The position numbers and the translations under genes are program-made. Positions 13,801-26,847 of a DNA stretch of 64,000 nt are shown here, piece after piece (within the stretch, counting starts at the first letter, position 1; every line of letters starts with the position of its first letter). The stretch comes from Gavia stellata (lineage: Eukaryota; Chordata; Aves; Gaviiformes; Gaviidae), in contig NC_082618.1 in assembly GCF_030936135.1 (NCBI RefSeq), forward strand, positions 6,359,034 to 6,423,033, given 5' to 3'. The notes below the pieces were generated by a model, which had not been told where the DNA came from, did no database searches, and worked only from the letters and a program-made list of their open reading frames with translations.

Positions 13801-16800
13801 AGAATAATATGGTGTTATGGATCTGATACGCCAAACGCCAACCCCTTCCAAACTGAGAGAAAAAAACGTTCCAGCAACTTACAGTATTGTACTGGCCGTG
13901 GCTGTTGCTGCTGCTGCAAACCTCTTGGCTGCACAAGAAAAGAAGGAATCAGCTGAGACCTTCAGTCACACAAATACAACGGCACGGGCTGATCTGGAAG
14001 AAAGCCGCATTTTGTAAATCACTCTTTTATAATCTGCTGAGTAAGCCAGCCTGGATGTTTTTTTTAAACGGTTGCACACATGTAACCAGAGAAGTCCAGC
14101 TGTTCGCTGACAGGCGTAGGGAAGAGAGGTGTAACCTTGCCTACGTCAGGGGAGGAGCCGCTCGGGCCCAGTTTGGGGCGCTCCCAGTTTGGGGAGGCAC
14201 GGCTTGGCAGGGAGCAGACCCTGCACACGACGATGGGGAGCTTGCTCACCCCTCTGCCAGCCTGTGCCACAGGCATGCAGAACAAGACGGGTCTGGGCAA
14301 ACTCACCTCGCTCCACGCAGAGTGCCAGTATGGGAAGGCGAGGGATGAGAGCCGAGGAGGGGCTCTGACAAGCAGCACCCAGGAGTTTCTCTTGGCGTGA
14401 AATCAGAAGCGAGGCAGGGACGCTGTTTTCTTTCCCTGTGGACGAGATGAAAGGTTTTGTGAGTTAAGAGTGCAATATTTTAACTTAAGTTGTTAGTGCA
14501 TCAGAGCGTGCAATGTTACAGAAACAAAAAATCAAAATTCATCAAAAGCTTTGAAGGCAAAATTAAAACTTCTGTTTACAAGAAGGCTCTGTTTTGCTTC
14601 CCCAAATGCAAAGTTGTCAAAAGCAAAAGCAATTGAAAAAATGCAAAACCTGTCTGTGTTCATGTTTTGGTGTCCCACAGAAGAGCTTCCCTCAGACATG
14701 ACTGTGGACATTGGTTAGGAAACAGGAGGCTGCCAACCCAGAACTATGAAGCTGGTTGTTTCGTTCAAGGTCAAGAAAGCCAGATTTAGCTGATTTGGCT
14801 TCTTTCATTCGCTTGTGATAGGAGTCTTATGACTGCTGCCTGTCCTGAAAGACTGTTCTGCACCACTGGATGCACCAGTCACGTTCTATGCATGATCTCT
14901 TTGGCCATTCTGGCAGTATTACCCCTCAAAATTACATGCATTAATTAAACTCAGTAGCCTTGCGTGCCTCTCCTACCATGCCTTCCTTTATGTTTTTTCA
15001 GAAGTTCTCAGTACATGACCATTTGTCAACACGAGCATCTATTAGTAACTTCTTGTGTCAGGAAAAGCTGGGACCAAGCCCCTTTGCTGCAACACTGGTG
15101 ACATGGTTCACTGTTCAGTCTGGTCCTGTTTGTTAGTTTTATCATGGCAGGACAGTATGTTTTTAAAACAGATTTAGAAATCATTTCTGTGAATAAGGTT
15201 AAATGAAAACAGATCTTGATAAAGATGAAAGAAAGCTGCTTTTACTGAGAATCTCAGAAGTTTTTTTGCCAAGATAAGCAGTGCATGATTTGACTAAGAG
15301 GATTGCTGATGAATATTTCATGAGGGATATTCCCTTTATTTGGCTTAGTTTAACGGACACATTGGTTGTAATTCAGTTAAATATTTTGATACTAATCTGG
15401 TGTAATTTGTTGTAAATCCATTGATTTTGAAGGACAGTTTAGGCCTAGTGAGCATCTGCCCTGTATTTTTACTATGCATTAAAAACAGATATGCAGAACA
15501 GTTTAACAACTACAGCTAGAAGACTGAAAAACGAAGAAAAGCTTGTTCTGATGTCTAAAAAATGCTGCAGAATGGGGATTTAATGTGAATATGCTAATGA
15601 GAAATGTTACTATACCATAAAATAACTATCCGCAGACATGTGATCCAGGAAAGAAACAAGAGTTCTGCCTGGAAGCTTTAAGAGGATGTTCAGGAGTGAA
15701 AAGCACAGCTCCCCTGGATGTGTGACTATCGACACAAGCACAGCATCTAACTCTTGCATGTGACTACAAAACCTCTCCATTTGTACAAAAAGCGAAGACC
15801 ACCTACATGAAGGAGTAGAGTATCTTTGAAAACGGCTTTCCTTTTTTCTTTTTCCCCCCCCCCCCCAAAAATACCCATCTAAAATTCAAACTAAAATTTG
15901 CCAGGATGATTGCTGTATTTTCTCACAGTTATAATCCCCCTCACAAACCTGAACCTGCTTGGGGAATGGACATATCACTGTCAGCAGCCAGTCCCACACG
16001 TCGCAGGTGTTTAGGACGGGTAATTCCTGCCTTTCTACGGGACATCATCCAGCGGGTCACAGAACAGCAGCAAGGAAAACATAAAATACAATGTGCCTGC
16101 TGGGATGTGTATGGGTTTGACAAGGCTGCCCTCTGCTGAGAACAGCCCTGAGAGAGGATCAAGGCAAAAAAATTACAAACCAGAGAAGCAAGAATAGCAA
16201 AATATTTGTGTGTGACCTGTTGGCCACAGAATCCAGGCCAGAGCTGGGGATTCAGGTGTTTTAACTGGGCATTGCATCTAGGCACCTCAAATATTAGCAC
16301 TGCAGCCTCTTAGGGCTGGCTTGGTGTGTTTTGTTTTGTTACGGTTTCAGCAGGCTGGTAGCATCCCAACAAAAGTGAAGACTAAACATTAACAGAGTTC
16401 CAGAGCCAATTATGAAATGCCAAGTGTAATTTCCTGCATTTTGCAATGTTTAATGTTTATTTCTAATGATTACAGTAACAGAACAGAAAGCCCAGCCACT
16501 AAAGAGTCAGCATTAAAATATTTCACAAGACATATGCGCTGCTCAGCTAAACAAAAGGGCTCCAAACTTGTGTTGTATTATGTTCAAACACCAACTCCAT
16601 CTAAAACATTTAAAAACCAGAAACCCAAGCACAGTAGCAGCTGTCCCCTCCCGACCTGCCAAGTCAGACTGACGGGCCACGCATGGGAGTCCTCCTGCAC
16701 AGCATGGCATTTTGCCTGGAAACCCCCCATCCTCACCCAAAGCAGCAGAGCAGATTCCCAGCAGGTGCCATAGCGTACAGCCAAAACTGGCGAGGCTGGT

Positions 16801-17890
16801 GCATCTGCCCCGACACTTGACACTCACTCACTCACTCAAGCTCCCCCAAAACGCCTACCCAAGACTTTATCCCTGGAAGTGGCGTGATAACATGAACAGC
16901 CCATTGCATTGCTGCTTAGTACCACTACAGTGGGTTGCTGAAGCCCGGCGTCCAGAGCTGCATCCAGGGCCTCCTGCTGCAAAGAGTGGGACAGAGTGGA
17001 GATTTACCCTGTCCCATCCTCACGCCTGGTGGATGAGAATTGGGGGAGGCTCTTTCTTCTCTGTACCAAATACTGTCAAAATCCTGGCCTTGGGGCCAAT
17101 TGTCCCTGTTTGCCGGGGGTTAGCACCCTCTGGAGCAGATGGGTTTCCGGAACACCAAAACCCACTTGGCCTGGATCTCTCTGGCACACCTCTGCAGCCA
17201 TGGGCCATGATTATTCTGGGGGCGGGCACCTTCTTTATGAAACACTTCAAATACCGATAAGGTTGTGTCGCGCCCGATAGTACCGGTTACTCAGATGTAG
17301 TAGATGGGTGTTTAGGGGTACAAGCCCCAACGGGGCAATGTGGGAGCCAAACTTGGTGCAATCTGTCCCTCCGGCATGTGCAAGGAGGCCTGGCAGGAGC
17401 TCTCTTCTCAAGCTCCTCTCAAGGGAAACCGTCAATTGTCCTCCATTCGGGAGCCCAAAGCCAGTTAGATTCAAACGTTGTGCAGCCTCAAGGACTGGGC
17501 CCTGACAGGCCACGTAGGCCACACGCTTCCAGCACTCCATCAAGGTTGCCTTAACAGTATTTCTCGGGTTTTTCTCCACAGGCCTCAGGGGAAACTTCTG
17601 CACGGCCCTGGGAGAGATCGTTCCCTGTGCCTGGAAAGCCTCGTGAAGGGTTCAGGCCCGGAACGGTCTGGGCGTGCGGGGCTGCGCTGCGGTGGCTGTG
17701 CAGGCTCCAGCTGCCCGCACAGCAGCTTCTGTTTTAAGAGAAGACAAGTTTTGATTAACCACAACTCTGAATTTTTACCAAGAACCATTTTGATTATTAA
17801 TCCCGTCCGCTTAACGATTAATTCTGTCGATCTAATGCTAAATCACCGGGTTTCATTATTTACTCTCACGGTTCTGCGAACCTGCCGGGG
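7898..17890. other. PSPH 5' intron region, no coding gene seen
   Basis: About 10 kb between the first PSPH coding exon and the CpG island at CCT6A. In human PSPH and CCT6A are divergent, and PSPH has untranslated first exons near CCT6A, so this is most likely PSPH intron with one or more short 5' UTR exons that I cannot place. The sequence is mainly AT-rich and unique-looking. A C11 run lies near 15856-15866. The part from about 16.6 to 17.65 kb is more GC-rich, with overlapping open frames on both strands that match nothing I recognise. I found no SINE, tRNA or clear LINE copy. Confidence 0.6.
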
Positions 17891-17899
17891 GTGTCTGTC

Positions 17900-18269
17900 A
17901 CATGAGTGGGTGGGATTAATGACCGAGCGACCCTGCCCGTTCGAAGGCCTCCTCCGCACGCGCACCGCCGGCCCCCATGGGCCGCTCCCGCTGCGGGGCC
18001 GCGCTCCCCGTGAAGCACCGCGCCCGCCTCCCCCCGCGCCAGCGCCTTCCGACCGCGGCGCGACGGGAGCGGGCCGGCGGAGCGACAGGCGCCGCATCCA
18101 ATGGAGACGCTGCTGGCGCGCCTGCGGGCCAATGGGCGCGCGTGTGCCTCGGAGTGTTCTAGAAGGGGCGGGCGGAGAGGCGCGGCCTGTTCCGTCCCCG
18201 CCCCTCGCCGCGGCGCTCGCCCCGCCCCGCCCAGCCCGGCCTGGCCCAGCGCGGAGCGGAGCGGCGGCC
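17900..18269. promoter_or_regulatory. CpG-island promoter of CCT6A, likely shared with PSPH
   Basis: GC- and CpG-rich block directly upstream of the CCT6A start codon. It holds two CCAAT boxes 31 bp apart (18098-18102 and 18129-18133), a perfect heat-shock-type dyad TTCTAGAA at 18157-18164, and a GC box immediately after it (GGGGCGGG from 18165). There is no TATA box. The human CCT6A and PSPH genes are arranged head to head, so the same island probably drives PSPH to the left; that half is inference. The HSE fits chaperonin-subunit induction by HSF1, a known feature of CCT genes. Confidence 0.75.
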
Positions 18270-21200
18270 ATGGCGGTGAAGGCCCTCAACCCCAAGGCGG
18301 AGGTGGCCCGCGCCCAGGCCGCGCTAGCGGTGAACATCAGCGCGGCCCGCGGGCTCCAGGACGTGCTGAGGACCAACCTGGGCCCCAAGGGCACCATGAA
18401 GATGTGAGGGAACCCCCCGCACCTCCCGTCGGGGTTGGGGGGGCAGGCGGGTACCTCAGCTCACGGGCGGCCGTTACGGCCTGAGGGGAAGCGTGAGGAG
18501 AGAGGCGGGGGGAGGCTGGGGGGAGGCCGGGACGTCGTTCCCGCCGTCTCCATGCGGCGGGGAACAAAGGCGGAGGCAGGCCGGCCGGGTGGGGCCGAAT
18601 GAATGGAGAGGGAGCGCTGCGGGCCGTCGGCCGGGCACGTGTGGCGGGGCAGGGGGGGGCTGCTCACCCGCCTTGTGTCCCCGCAGGCTGGTGTCGGGGG
18701 CTGGAGACATCAAACTGACCAAAGATGGCAACGTGCTGCTGCAGGAAATGGTGAGCCGCTTCTTGCCCGCGGCGGGGTGGGAGCCTTGGGGACCCGCGGG
18801 GGGACTTAGGGTGGCAGGAGCCTGCTCGTATTCCCTTAGAGTGCCTGGGGGGGGGGGGGGGGGGACCGCGTACCCTGCTGCCCCCGGCCTGCGTTTCTGT
18901 GGTATTTAGCCCTGGGCACTGAGGGGAAAGTGTCCCTTGGGAGGAAGATAAATAAGTGCAGCCTGGTAGATGCTGAATAAAGTTTGTGTGCTAATTTGGC
19001 AATTTAGAAGGAAACTTAAAAGGTTTAAACAATTATCTTGGCATTTTTGTCGCCTTCTGTTTTGTTTACGGAAAGCATGCTTCTGTTGTACTTGAGCAGG
19101 CCTAAGACGGCAGAGTTCTTCATGGGCTCGGAAAGCGTTTAAATCTGGGTGGTGGATGCAGCTCATACCGCTTTCCTGTCGGGTCCGGCGTTGTATCACA
19201 GTTCCCCCTGTGCGGGGGAAGGTTACACGAGGGGCGGTGTTGCCCCGCGGCGTGGCCGGGCCCACCGTGGGCCCTGGGGCTGTCGGGTTGCAGTGTGCCC
19301 CCGTCCCCCGGCTGGGCACAGCCTGTGTGAGTGTGTGTGGAGTATTTCACTCTGCCAGCTGTTTGTTGTAATTCAGCGTAAAGTATTGAAGTTAATAAAG
19401 TCATTACATCGGTTCTTTCACACTAAAGGTGGTGCTTTAAAAAAAATAATGGTAAAAATCCAAACGACAGCATAAATGTTCCCATTTGATTTTATCTCCC
19501 TCTGGTGCAGTTACCAAGCACCAACCTCTTCAAATGTGGATACTGTTCTGTAGGTTCATACGCTTCAACGTAGGTTAAAATATTACTCAGTCAGCCACTG
19601 GAGATGCTAAGCAATGTGCACGTTCCTTAAATTAAAAGACTGACTTGTGTTAAGTAACATAAGGTCATGCGAGGTGGTTGTGAAGTTGGCCAGGCAGGAA
19701 TGATGTTTGTAGCTGGAGCACCACATATACTACTTAACAGAGGAACTGACAAGCAACAAACCAGTTGAATGTTCTTTAGTTTCATAAGAGCAAGTAAAAA
19801 CTGCCAAAGAAACAACAAACCAGTTAGGGTATGTACAGCACTGATCACGCAGACATTCCTAAAATAGCTCTTAAACATGCTGGGTTTAGTGCCAGCAGCA
19901 GTCTAGTTGTGATGGTGCACCTGTTGCCTAAAGGGGAAAAGGGCTCTGTCAAATTCATAATGAGTTGAGGACTAGTTTGGCTCTTAGCACTCAACATTTT
20001 TGTGTGTGGATGCATAATCTGAGGGGAGAAATGGTGTTAGGTGGATTAATTCAATCAACGTATTGTCAAAGTGATTGATACTGTTAATTGGTGTTATTTG
20101 TGGAAACCTGCTACATTGACGTGAATCATGAAAACATCAACTAGTCCTTAAAATACTTTGTTCAGCTGATTTTAGATTGCTTGCTTCCTGTACCTGTGCA
20201 GTAAGCCTTACTGCTCAGCTTCTTATTTTTGTTTAGCAAATACAACACCCCACAGCCTCCTTGATAGCAAAAGTAGCAACAGCGCAAGATGACATCACTG
20301 GAGATGGTACCACTTCAAATGTCTTGATCATTGGAGAACTCCTAAAGCAGGCAGACCTGTATATTTCTGAGGTATGTATGCAGTATGTTTTTTTGTAAGT
20401 GGACAAGTTTAAAAGCTTCATCTGAGACCATTCAAGTTGTTTTGTGTTTAATGCTTAATATTCATAAGTCAAACATGAAAATTAATGTATATTTCTGCTT
20501 AAAATGAGTGCATCACGGAACGTGTAAAATGGGGAAAAGCTGGAGAGGAGGACTTAAAGTCTTGTTCAAAATCAAAACTGCTTACTGTGGATACTCTAGC
20601 TTTTAATAAGGTTTTGTCTGATCCCTTCTGTTACTTCTGTTTTGTGTGAGTTAAATCACTTTTTACTTTTATCTTAACAAGGAGATCTTCCTTGATATTA
20701 GGTATTTTGGGTATTATAAGTTACAGAATAGGCATTTATATTGCACAGTGAACACCCAAGTGTGCTCTGTAGTTCCCTTGGTTTCAATTCTGTGCTAGAA
20801 TAATCTGTACTTTTCCTCTGCATTGGAAGGATTTGCATTCCTTTTATATGTATTCAGAAGGACAGTACATTTTCTTGTCTTTGTAGGATGCATATTCCCT
20901 ATGTTTTGATGTTACACGGACTGTTGAAACCACAGGTTCTATTTGTGAAAAAGTACCGTTTTGTCCTCTATTTTCTAATGATTTCCCTTCTTTCCTTGCA
21001 TTAGGGTTTGCACCCTAGGATAGTAGCTGAAGGATTTGAGATTGCAAAGGAAAAAGCACTTGAAGTTTTGGAGCAGGTCAAAGTAACCAAGGAAATGGAC
21101 AGGGAGACCCTTATAGATGTTGCCAGAACATCCCTCCGTACTAAAGTTCACACTGAGCTTGCTGACATACTGACAGAGGTAAGTGTACATGTCTCTTCCG

Positions 21201-24200
21201 CCTCTTTTTGTCTGAAGAGGTCCAGGTTTTGAAGTGTTGTGATTATTACTTGAGTGAAGGGTGGATGTGAACTTGCACTTTGGAAGACTAATGGTGCTTT
21301 TGGGGCTTTTTTCCGCTCCTTTCTATTCCAGGCTGTAGTAGATTCTGTTTTGACAGTCAGAAAACCAGATGAGCCTATTGACCTCCACATGGTAGAGATT
21401 ATGGAGATGAAGCACAAGTCAGAAACTGACACAACGTAAGTAATGAGTATCCTCGAGCTCCAATTTAATGGTGCCCTGACATTTGAGTAGTCTGTGGGGT
21501 TTTGTTTTCTTTTTAGGAGAACTTGGGTGTCCTAAAGCTACCACTGGAAAAGTTATTAGGGAGGGGGTGAAAGAAAGACAGAAATACAGATTTCAGCTAT
21601 AAATTACCTAGACAGCAGAAGTTCCCCAGTCACTGAGCTTGATTCCCTGACAAGACATTTTTGAATAGCGAGGAGTAACACTGGCTTAGGTTTTTACATA
21701 ACAATGTTGAATAAATACTTTTTTTCTTAGTAATATTGTCTGCGACTTGATTATGCTTTAGGCTTGTATCTGTTCATTACATGTACAACATAGCATTCGA
21801 TAAATGGAAACTGGATTGTAGTCATCTAGTTGGATAGTCCATAGGCTTTATATTTACCTCAGTGGCATGGACGAATTCTGCACTAGCTTTCCTCAGTAGC
21901 TAATGCAGTCAGACACTATGCCAGAATAAATTCCTTTTTCACGCTCTGATGGGTATGCTTTTTATATGAGAAGGGGCATGCCCTTGGAAGTGGGATACAT
22001 GATTGTTGTTTACTCCCAAGTGCAGAGGCAGTTCGTGAAGTGCGTCTCATCTGTATGTTGACACAAAGAATGCTTTTTAATCTTCCAGGCTGATTAGGGG
22101 GCTGGTTTTGGATCATGGTGCTCGGCATCCTGACATGAAGAAAAGAGTGGAAGATGCTTATGTTCTTACTTGCAATGTATCTCTAGAATATGAGAAAACG
22201 TAAGTACGCAGCAACAAGGTGAGGAGCAGAAAATACTCCTATCTTTAAGACTTTTATTTAAGGTGTGCTTAAATAAGAACCAAAAGGACTGCATAGTCTT
22301 CTAGAGCAAGGCAGGTAGTGTAGAAGGTGGAACGGAAGAGGTGATGCTCCTTCTGCAGTCCTTTTTTGGAAAAGGGAAGCTGCTGGCTGAGAAAATGTCA
22401 TCAAGAGGCAGAGCTTTGTAGTGGTTTTCATTTTGTTGTTTCATTGAAGAAAGGCTGGAAGTCCTTCCTTTCTTGGGCATAATCTTACATTCTAGAGCGA
22501 ACGTCTAAATAGCCTTCAGAGTTTGCCCAGTTTCAAATGGAAAAGCTCTGAACTAGAGGGCAGGAACAGCTATATTTTGCATGCTGGTTGGGGGGGGTGG
22601 TCTTGTTTGTTTTGATTTTTTTGTTTTACTTTTTTAGAATGTAGCTGAAAGGATTGGTACCTTATGCTTAAGTTTATTTCTGCAGCACAGAGGATAGTTG
22701 TCTTACTGCTTTTTCACATTGGTTTTCTTTTTTTCCACCGTCAGAGAGGTGAGCTCTGGATTCTTCTATAAAAGTGCAGAAGAGAGAGAGAAGCTAGTGA
22801 AAGCAGAAAGAAAGTTCATTGAAGACAGAGTGAACAAAATTATAGACTTGAAAAGAAGAGTCTGTGGTGATTCAGATAAAGGATTTATTGTGATCAACCA
22901 GAAGGTGAGATGAAGGGTATAACTAAACGGAAAAATGTAACTTGAGGTGTTGGCTTTCTTGGCAAGCAGTGTGTTGTTTGACTCTTTTGTACAGTTCTTC
23001 AGACAGAAATAGCTAAATTTAGGCTGATGTACTTTTGCATATATGCATACGGTTCCTACTTGAGATTTTATTTGAGCCCTGAGGAAGAATTTACTCATTA
23101 GTGTCAGACTGAGAGAGGGTTTTTCAGCTTTTTCTTTATCCTGATGGTCACTTTGTTTCTAGGGAATTGACCCATTTTCCTTGGATGCACTTGCGAAAGA
23201 AGGAATAGTTGCTTTGAGGAGAGCTAAAAGGAGGAACATGGAAAGGTCAGTGCCTGGGGAGAGGAGGGAGTAAATAACTTGCTCTTCCAAACTTGAACAG
23301 TGAATCAAGTCTGGCTTGAATCCACCTTCAAGGACTTGCACTACAAAAGTTCACTTCAATCTGTCCAGCTTTTAACTGGTGTAACTCAGGGTAGTTTGTA
23401 CAAACCATGGAAATGTCAGTTCAGCACACTGGGCAACGCAGGAATTTGAGCTATCAGTATGCTTCACATGTAGACACCTACAGAGGAGACTTAATTCTAC
23501 AAGCTTATTTTTGTGAAGAGCTCTTCCATGAGCGGAAGCAAACTGTTCGAAGCCTAGAAGTGTGGTGTTCTGTGTGCTGAAATACTATTGTTAGGTCAGT
23601 GACTTCAGATTTTACTTAATGTTAAGCAAGTGCTGAGCGTACATGTTCTTTCTCAGACTGACCCTTGCATGTGGTGGTACCGCCATGAACTCTGTGGAGG
23701 ATCTCACTCCTGACTGTCTGGGACACGCAGGGCTTGTCTATGAGTATACACTGGTGAGTACAGCTAAGCTTCAGCTGAAGCCAGGTTAAGTATTCCTGTA
23801 CTAATTTCGCTTGATGCCAGCTTTTCTTATGTCTTGATGTGTTTTTAAGTATTTTAAGAGCTATACTGGAGCATGAATAAAGGCTGGTGGCATTTTTAAT
23901 CCCAGTGTTCACTTGTATGTGAACACCTACCTGGATATTTGCTTGTTACAGTGTATTTTCCTATTGCTGTTTCCATGTTATGTTTTTAATATCTGTAAAA
24001 TTGAGAAAATGGAGATAAGGTTCTGCTGCTTCTCATCACTTCTTGAAGTGCAGTTCATTTAGAACTGAATCTGAAAGTGTCCAGGTTTTTTTTTACTATG
24101 TGTATATGTTGATTAAGCAAATGTATGACATGAATACATAACGCTGTTTTACAGGGTGAAGAGAAATACACCTTTATTGAGAAATGTGACAACCCCCGCT

Positions 24201-25606
24201 CTGTTACCTTGTTGATCAGGGGACCGAATAAGCATACGCTCACACAAATCAAGGATGCAGTACGAGATGGTCTGCGTGCTGTTAAAAACGCTATTGAGGA
24301 TGGTAAGTCTCCACTCTGTAGCGATATTAAGGATCTTCTGTTGAATTTCACCTCAAAATTAGTGAATTTTATATTGTCCTCCTTGGTATCCGATGCAGTC
24401 AGACACCGAGCTGAGTGTATTTCAGTGTGAAGTGCTTTTAGCTACTGTTCTTACACCTCGTATTTTGCAAGTAGTTGGTAACTGTAAGTACTTACCTAAT
24501 CAGATACAAGCTGTCTTTTTAAGGATGAGGGAGGAGATCAAACTACACTAAAAAAATAACTGTTTAAATTGGAATAGATGCTTATTGTGAAGTCTCAACA
24601 TCGAGTTTTCCCTTGCAGGATGTGTGGTTCCAGGAGCAGGTGCACTGGAAGTGGCAGTAGCTAATGCTCTTGTTAAGCATAAACCTAATGTAAAAGGAAG
24701 AGCCCAGCTTGGAGTTCAGGCTTTTGCTGATGCTCTGCTCATCATTCCAAAGGTACAAGAAACTCCTGAATAAAGTGGCTTTAAAGCACGCTAAGACCCA
24801 TCGCTTTTTCTGCCGGAAGTCTCGGTAAATTAACAACATGAAATAATGTCTCTATTCTCTCAAAGGTTCTCGCTCAGAACTCTGGTTACGATCCCCAGGA
24901 GACACTAGTGAAGGTGCAGACAGAGCATGCAGAATCGGGGCAACTCACTGGAGTCGACCTGAACACTGGTAGGAACTTTATGAAATAATGGGATGATGCT
25001 CTAGTAAGAAACTGTCATGGCTCAGCTCTGTGAAGAATAAAATCGCTCTGAAGGCAGAAAGCTATACCTCATTTCATGAAAAGCTGTGCAGAATGCCTTG
25101 GCGGGTGTGCTGCTGCTGCTGCAGTCGGTCTTGGCATGCCGTAATACTTAAATGCGTTCCATTGAAGTTCTCTGTGAAGATGCAGCACACAGAAACACTT
25201 TTTGTTGTACGTAGCAAGTAACAGCGGAAAGTCTTTGAATTACATGAACTGCTGATATAAAGACTTCTATTTCTTTTGTAGGTGAGCCAATGGTAGCTGC
25301 AGCAGCTGGAATCTGGGATAATTATAATGTCAAAAAGCAACTGCTTCATTCATGGTAAATACTACAGTATTTCCTCTAAATAGCAATGGGTGTTTGATCG
25401 TTCGCATTGATAGAGTAGTACGGAATCAACGGATCCCACGTAGAGGAAGCTGTCTTGAAAGGCAGAAATTAAGCTGAGTCTTCTTTGAATGATGTCAGAA
25501 TGGATATTCTAACTATTTATTTCATATTTCTAGCACGGTGATCGCCAGCAACATTCTCTTGGTGGATGAAATTATGCGAGCTGGAATGTCTTCCCTTAAA
25601 GGCTGA
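18270..25606 (+). CDS. CCT6A: T-complex protein 1 subunit zeta, 14 exons
   Basis: Subunit of the eight-membered cytosolic chaperonin TRiC/CCT, which folds actin, tubulin and other clients using ATP. Exons: 18270-18403, 18687-18750, 20237-20371, 21005-21178, 21332-21435, 22089-22199, 22745-22904, 23163-23245, 23657-23753, 24155-24302, 24619-24752, 24866-24968, 25282-25354, 25534-25606. They give 530 aa (human 531), with near-identity over long stretches. ATP-site elements seen are NLGPKG (36-41), GDGTT (88-92) and PGAGA (about 408-412). The C-terminus is MSSLKG. The ATG has a strong context (GCGGCCATGG). All junctions are GT/AG and in frame. Introns are short, the largest about 1.5 kb. Human CCT6A hosts the H/ACA snoRNA SNORA15 in an intron; see findings for candidate folds here. 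The vertebrate paralogue CCT6B is excluded by the much closer match to CCT6A and by synteny. Confidence 0.98.
18847..18864. repeat. G18 homopolymer in CCT6A intron 2
   Basis: A run of 18 G residues about 100 bp after the exon 2 donor, within the GC-rich first kilobase of the gene. It can form G-quadruplexes and its length in an assembly is often uncertain. Confidence 0.9.
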
Positions 25607-25870
25607 GTTGGATCTGCTGTTGTCGACGGTGGTCAGCTCCGCTCTTGTAGTTCCCCTGGAATGTCTAAGAAATCCACCAAAGGCACTCTTTTCTTGGCCG
25701 TGGTGGATTTTCCCAGCAACGGAAGTTACTCTGCTGTAACAAGCAGCCCCTCTTCAGTAAACGTGGCCACTCAAAATATTAGCAACAATCCAAATATTTG
25801 GCTCTAAAAATCAGTTATTTATTTTTAATTTCACTGAAGTGTACAACTGAAGTTGCTTTCCTTTTTACCC

Positions 25871-25876
25871 AATAAA
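25871..25876 (+). terminator. CCT6A poly(A) signal (AATAAA)
   Basis: Canonical hexamer 265 nt after the stop codon, followed by GT-rich sequence (CTGTTCTGTGC and TCTGTGTCGG). It gives a 3' UTR of about 290 nt, in keeping with a compact housekeeping gene. Confidence 0.9.
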
Positions 25877-25889
25877 CTGTTCTGTGCTT

Positions 25890-26690
25890 TATCTGTGTCG
25901 GTTATTTAAAACTTCACCTGAACATCCTGCTGCCAGCCTTCTGGTGCAGGGGTGGGCTACAGGCCTTGAGTTTCTGTCTCCCAGCTCTGCGTGCTGGGCT
26001 TCGTTATTGAGTCCGATACTTGCCATGGCAGTGCATTCCTGCTCTTGGGGTTGTGAAAATACTGCTCAAGGCTCTGCTTCCCCAGGGGTGTGGGTTCAGA
26101 CCTGGGCTTTCAGTCCCTCTAAAGCTGGATTAAGCCGATTGCTTCATAGTTTTGTACTTGCAGATAGAAGTGAGTTAACGTACTCCAGAATGGCTTGGAG
26201 TGTGTGATGAAAACCTGTTGCACGTTGTCATCATTACGCAGTAGACTTTTAATGCTGTTTCTGCTGCATTCAGGTATTTCTGGACACCTAGGGATATACC
26301 AGATCTAGGCAGAACTGCATCTTTGGATCAAGCATACCGGGAAGAGGTGGTCGGGTTTATGGGAGGGCAACAGGCTCCTGCCCTCTTAAACGATTTTCTC
26401 TAATCCTAGCTGTGCTGTTATGTTAACAGACAGGAGTCTCCTGCCCTGAATGACTATGAAAGCAAACTTCAAAAAAAAAAAAACCAACACAGCAAAAAAA
26501 GTTCCTTTTGCATGTGAAACGCTTAAATGCCTCAAGGGTGGTGGTGGATTTGTAGCAGGAGGCTGTTCATGTGCAGAGGCGAAGTGCTTTTCAGCCTTTA
26601 CACGGAATTGCCATGCTCTGAAAGTACCCTTTTTCTTAAAAACCCGAACCGTCTGCTCAGTTCCCCGAAAACCCCCACGCGTGCTCCCGC
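25890..26690. other. CCT6A-SUMF2 intergenic spacer
   Basis: About 800 bp between the CCT6A cleavage site and the GC-rich SUMF2 promoter. It contains an A-rich patch (about 26470-26500) and no recognised gene, RNA gene or mobile element. Confidence 0.7.
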
Positions 26691-26847
26691 GTCGTGCCCC
26701 CCCGCGCGGAGGCGTGCCCGGCGTGGGGCAGGCGGGCCCGGAACCACTTCCCCCCGCCCGCAGCTCTTCTGGGTCACAGCCCTGCGGGGCCGCGCCGCCT
26801 CCCTCCTCCTCCTCCTCCTCCTCCTCCTCCCGGGCCGCGGCGGGGCC
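26690..26847 (+). promoter_or_regulatory. GC-rich SUMF2 promoter and 5' UTR
   Basis: CpG-rich sequence immediately before the SUMF2 ATG, with no TATA box. It includes a (CCT)n run of about 29 bp at 26802-26830, probably within the 5' UTR. The exact transcription start cannot be read from sequence. Confidence 0.55.

Noticed and set aside
17478-18407. 309-aa plus-strand frame running into CCT6A exon 1
   Set aside because: It is stop-free because of CpG-island composition and reads through the promoter. Only the part from 18270 is CCT6A coding.
17843-18667. Several long minus-strand frames over the CCT6A island
   Set aside because: Composition artefacts in GC-rich DNA, with no family features or splice support.
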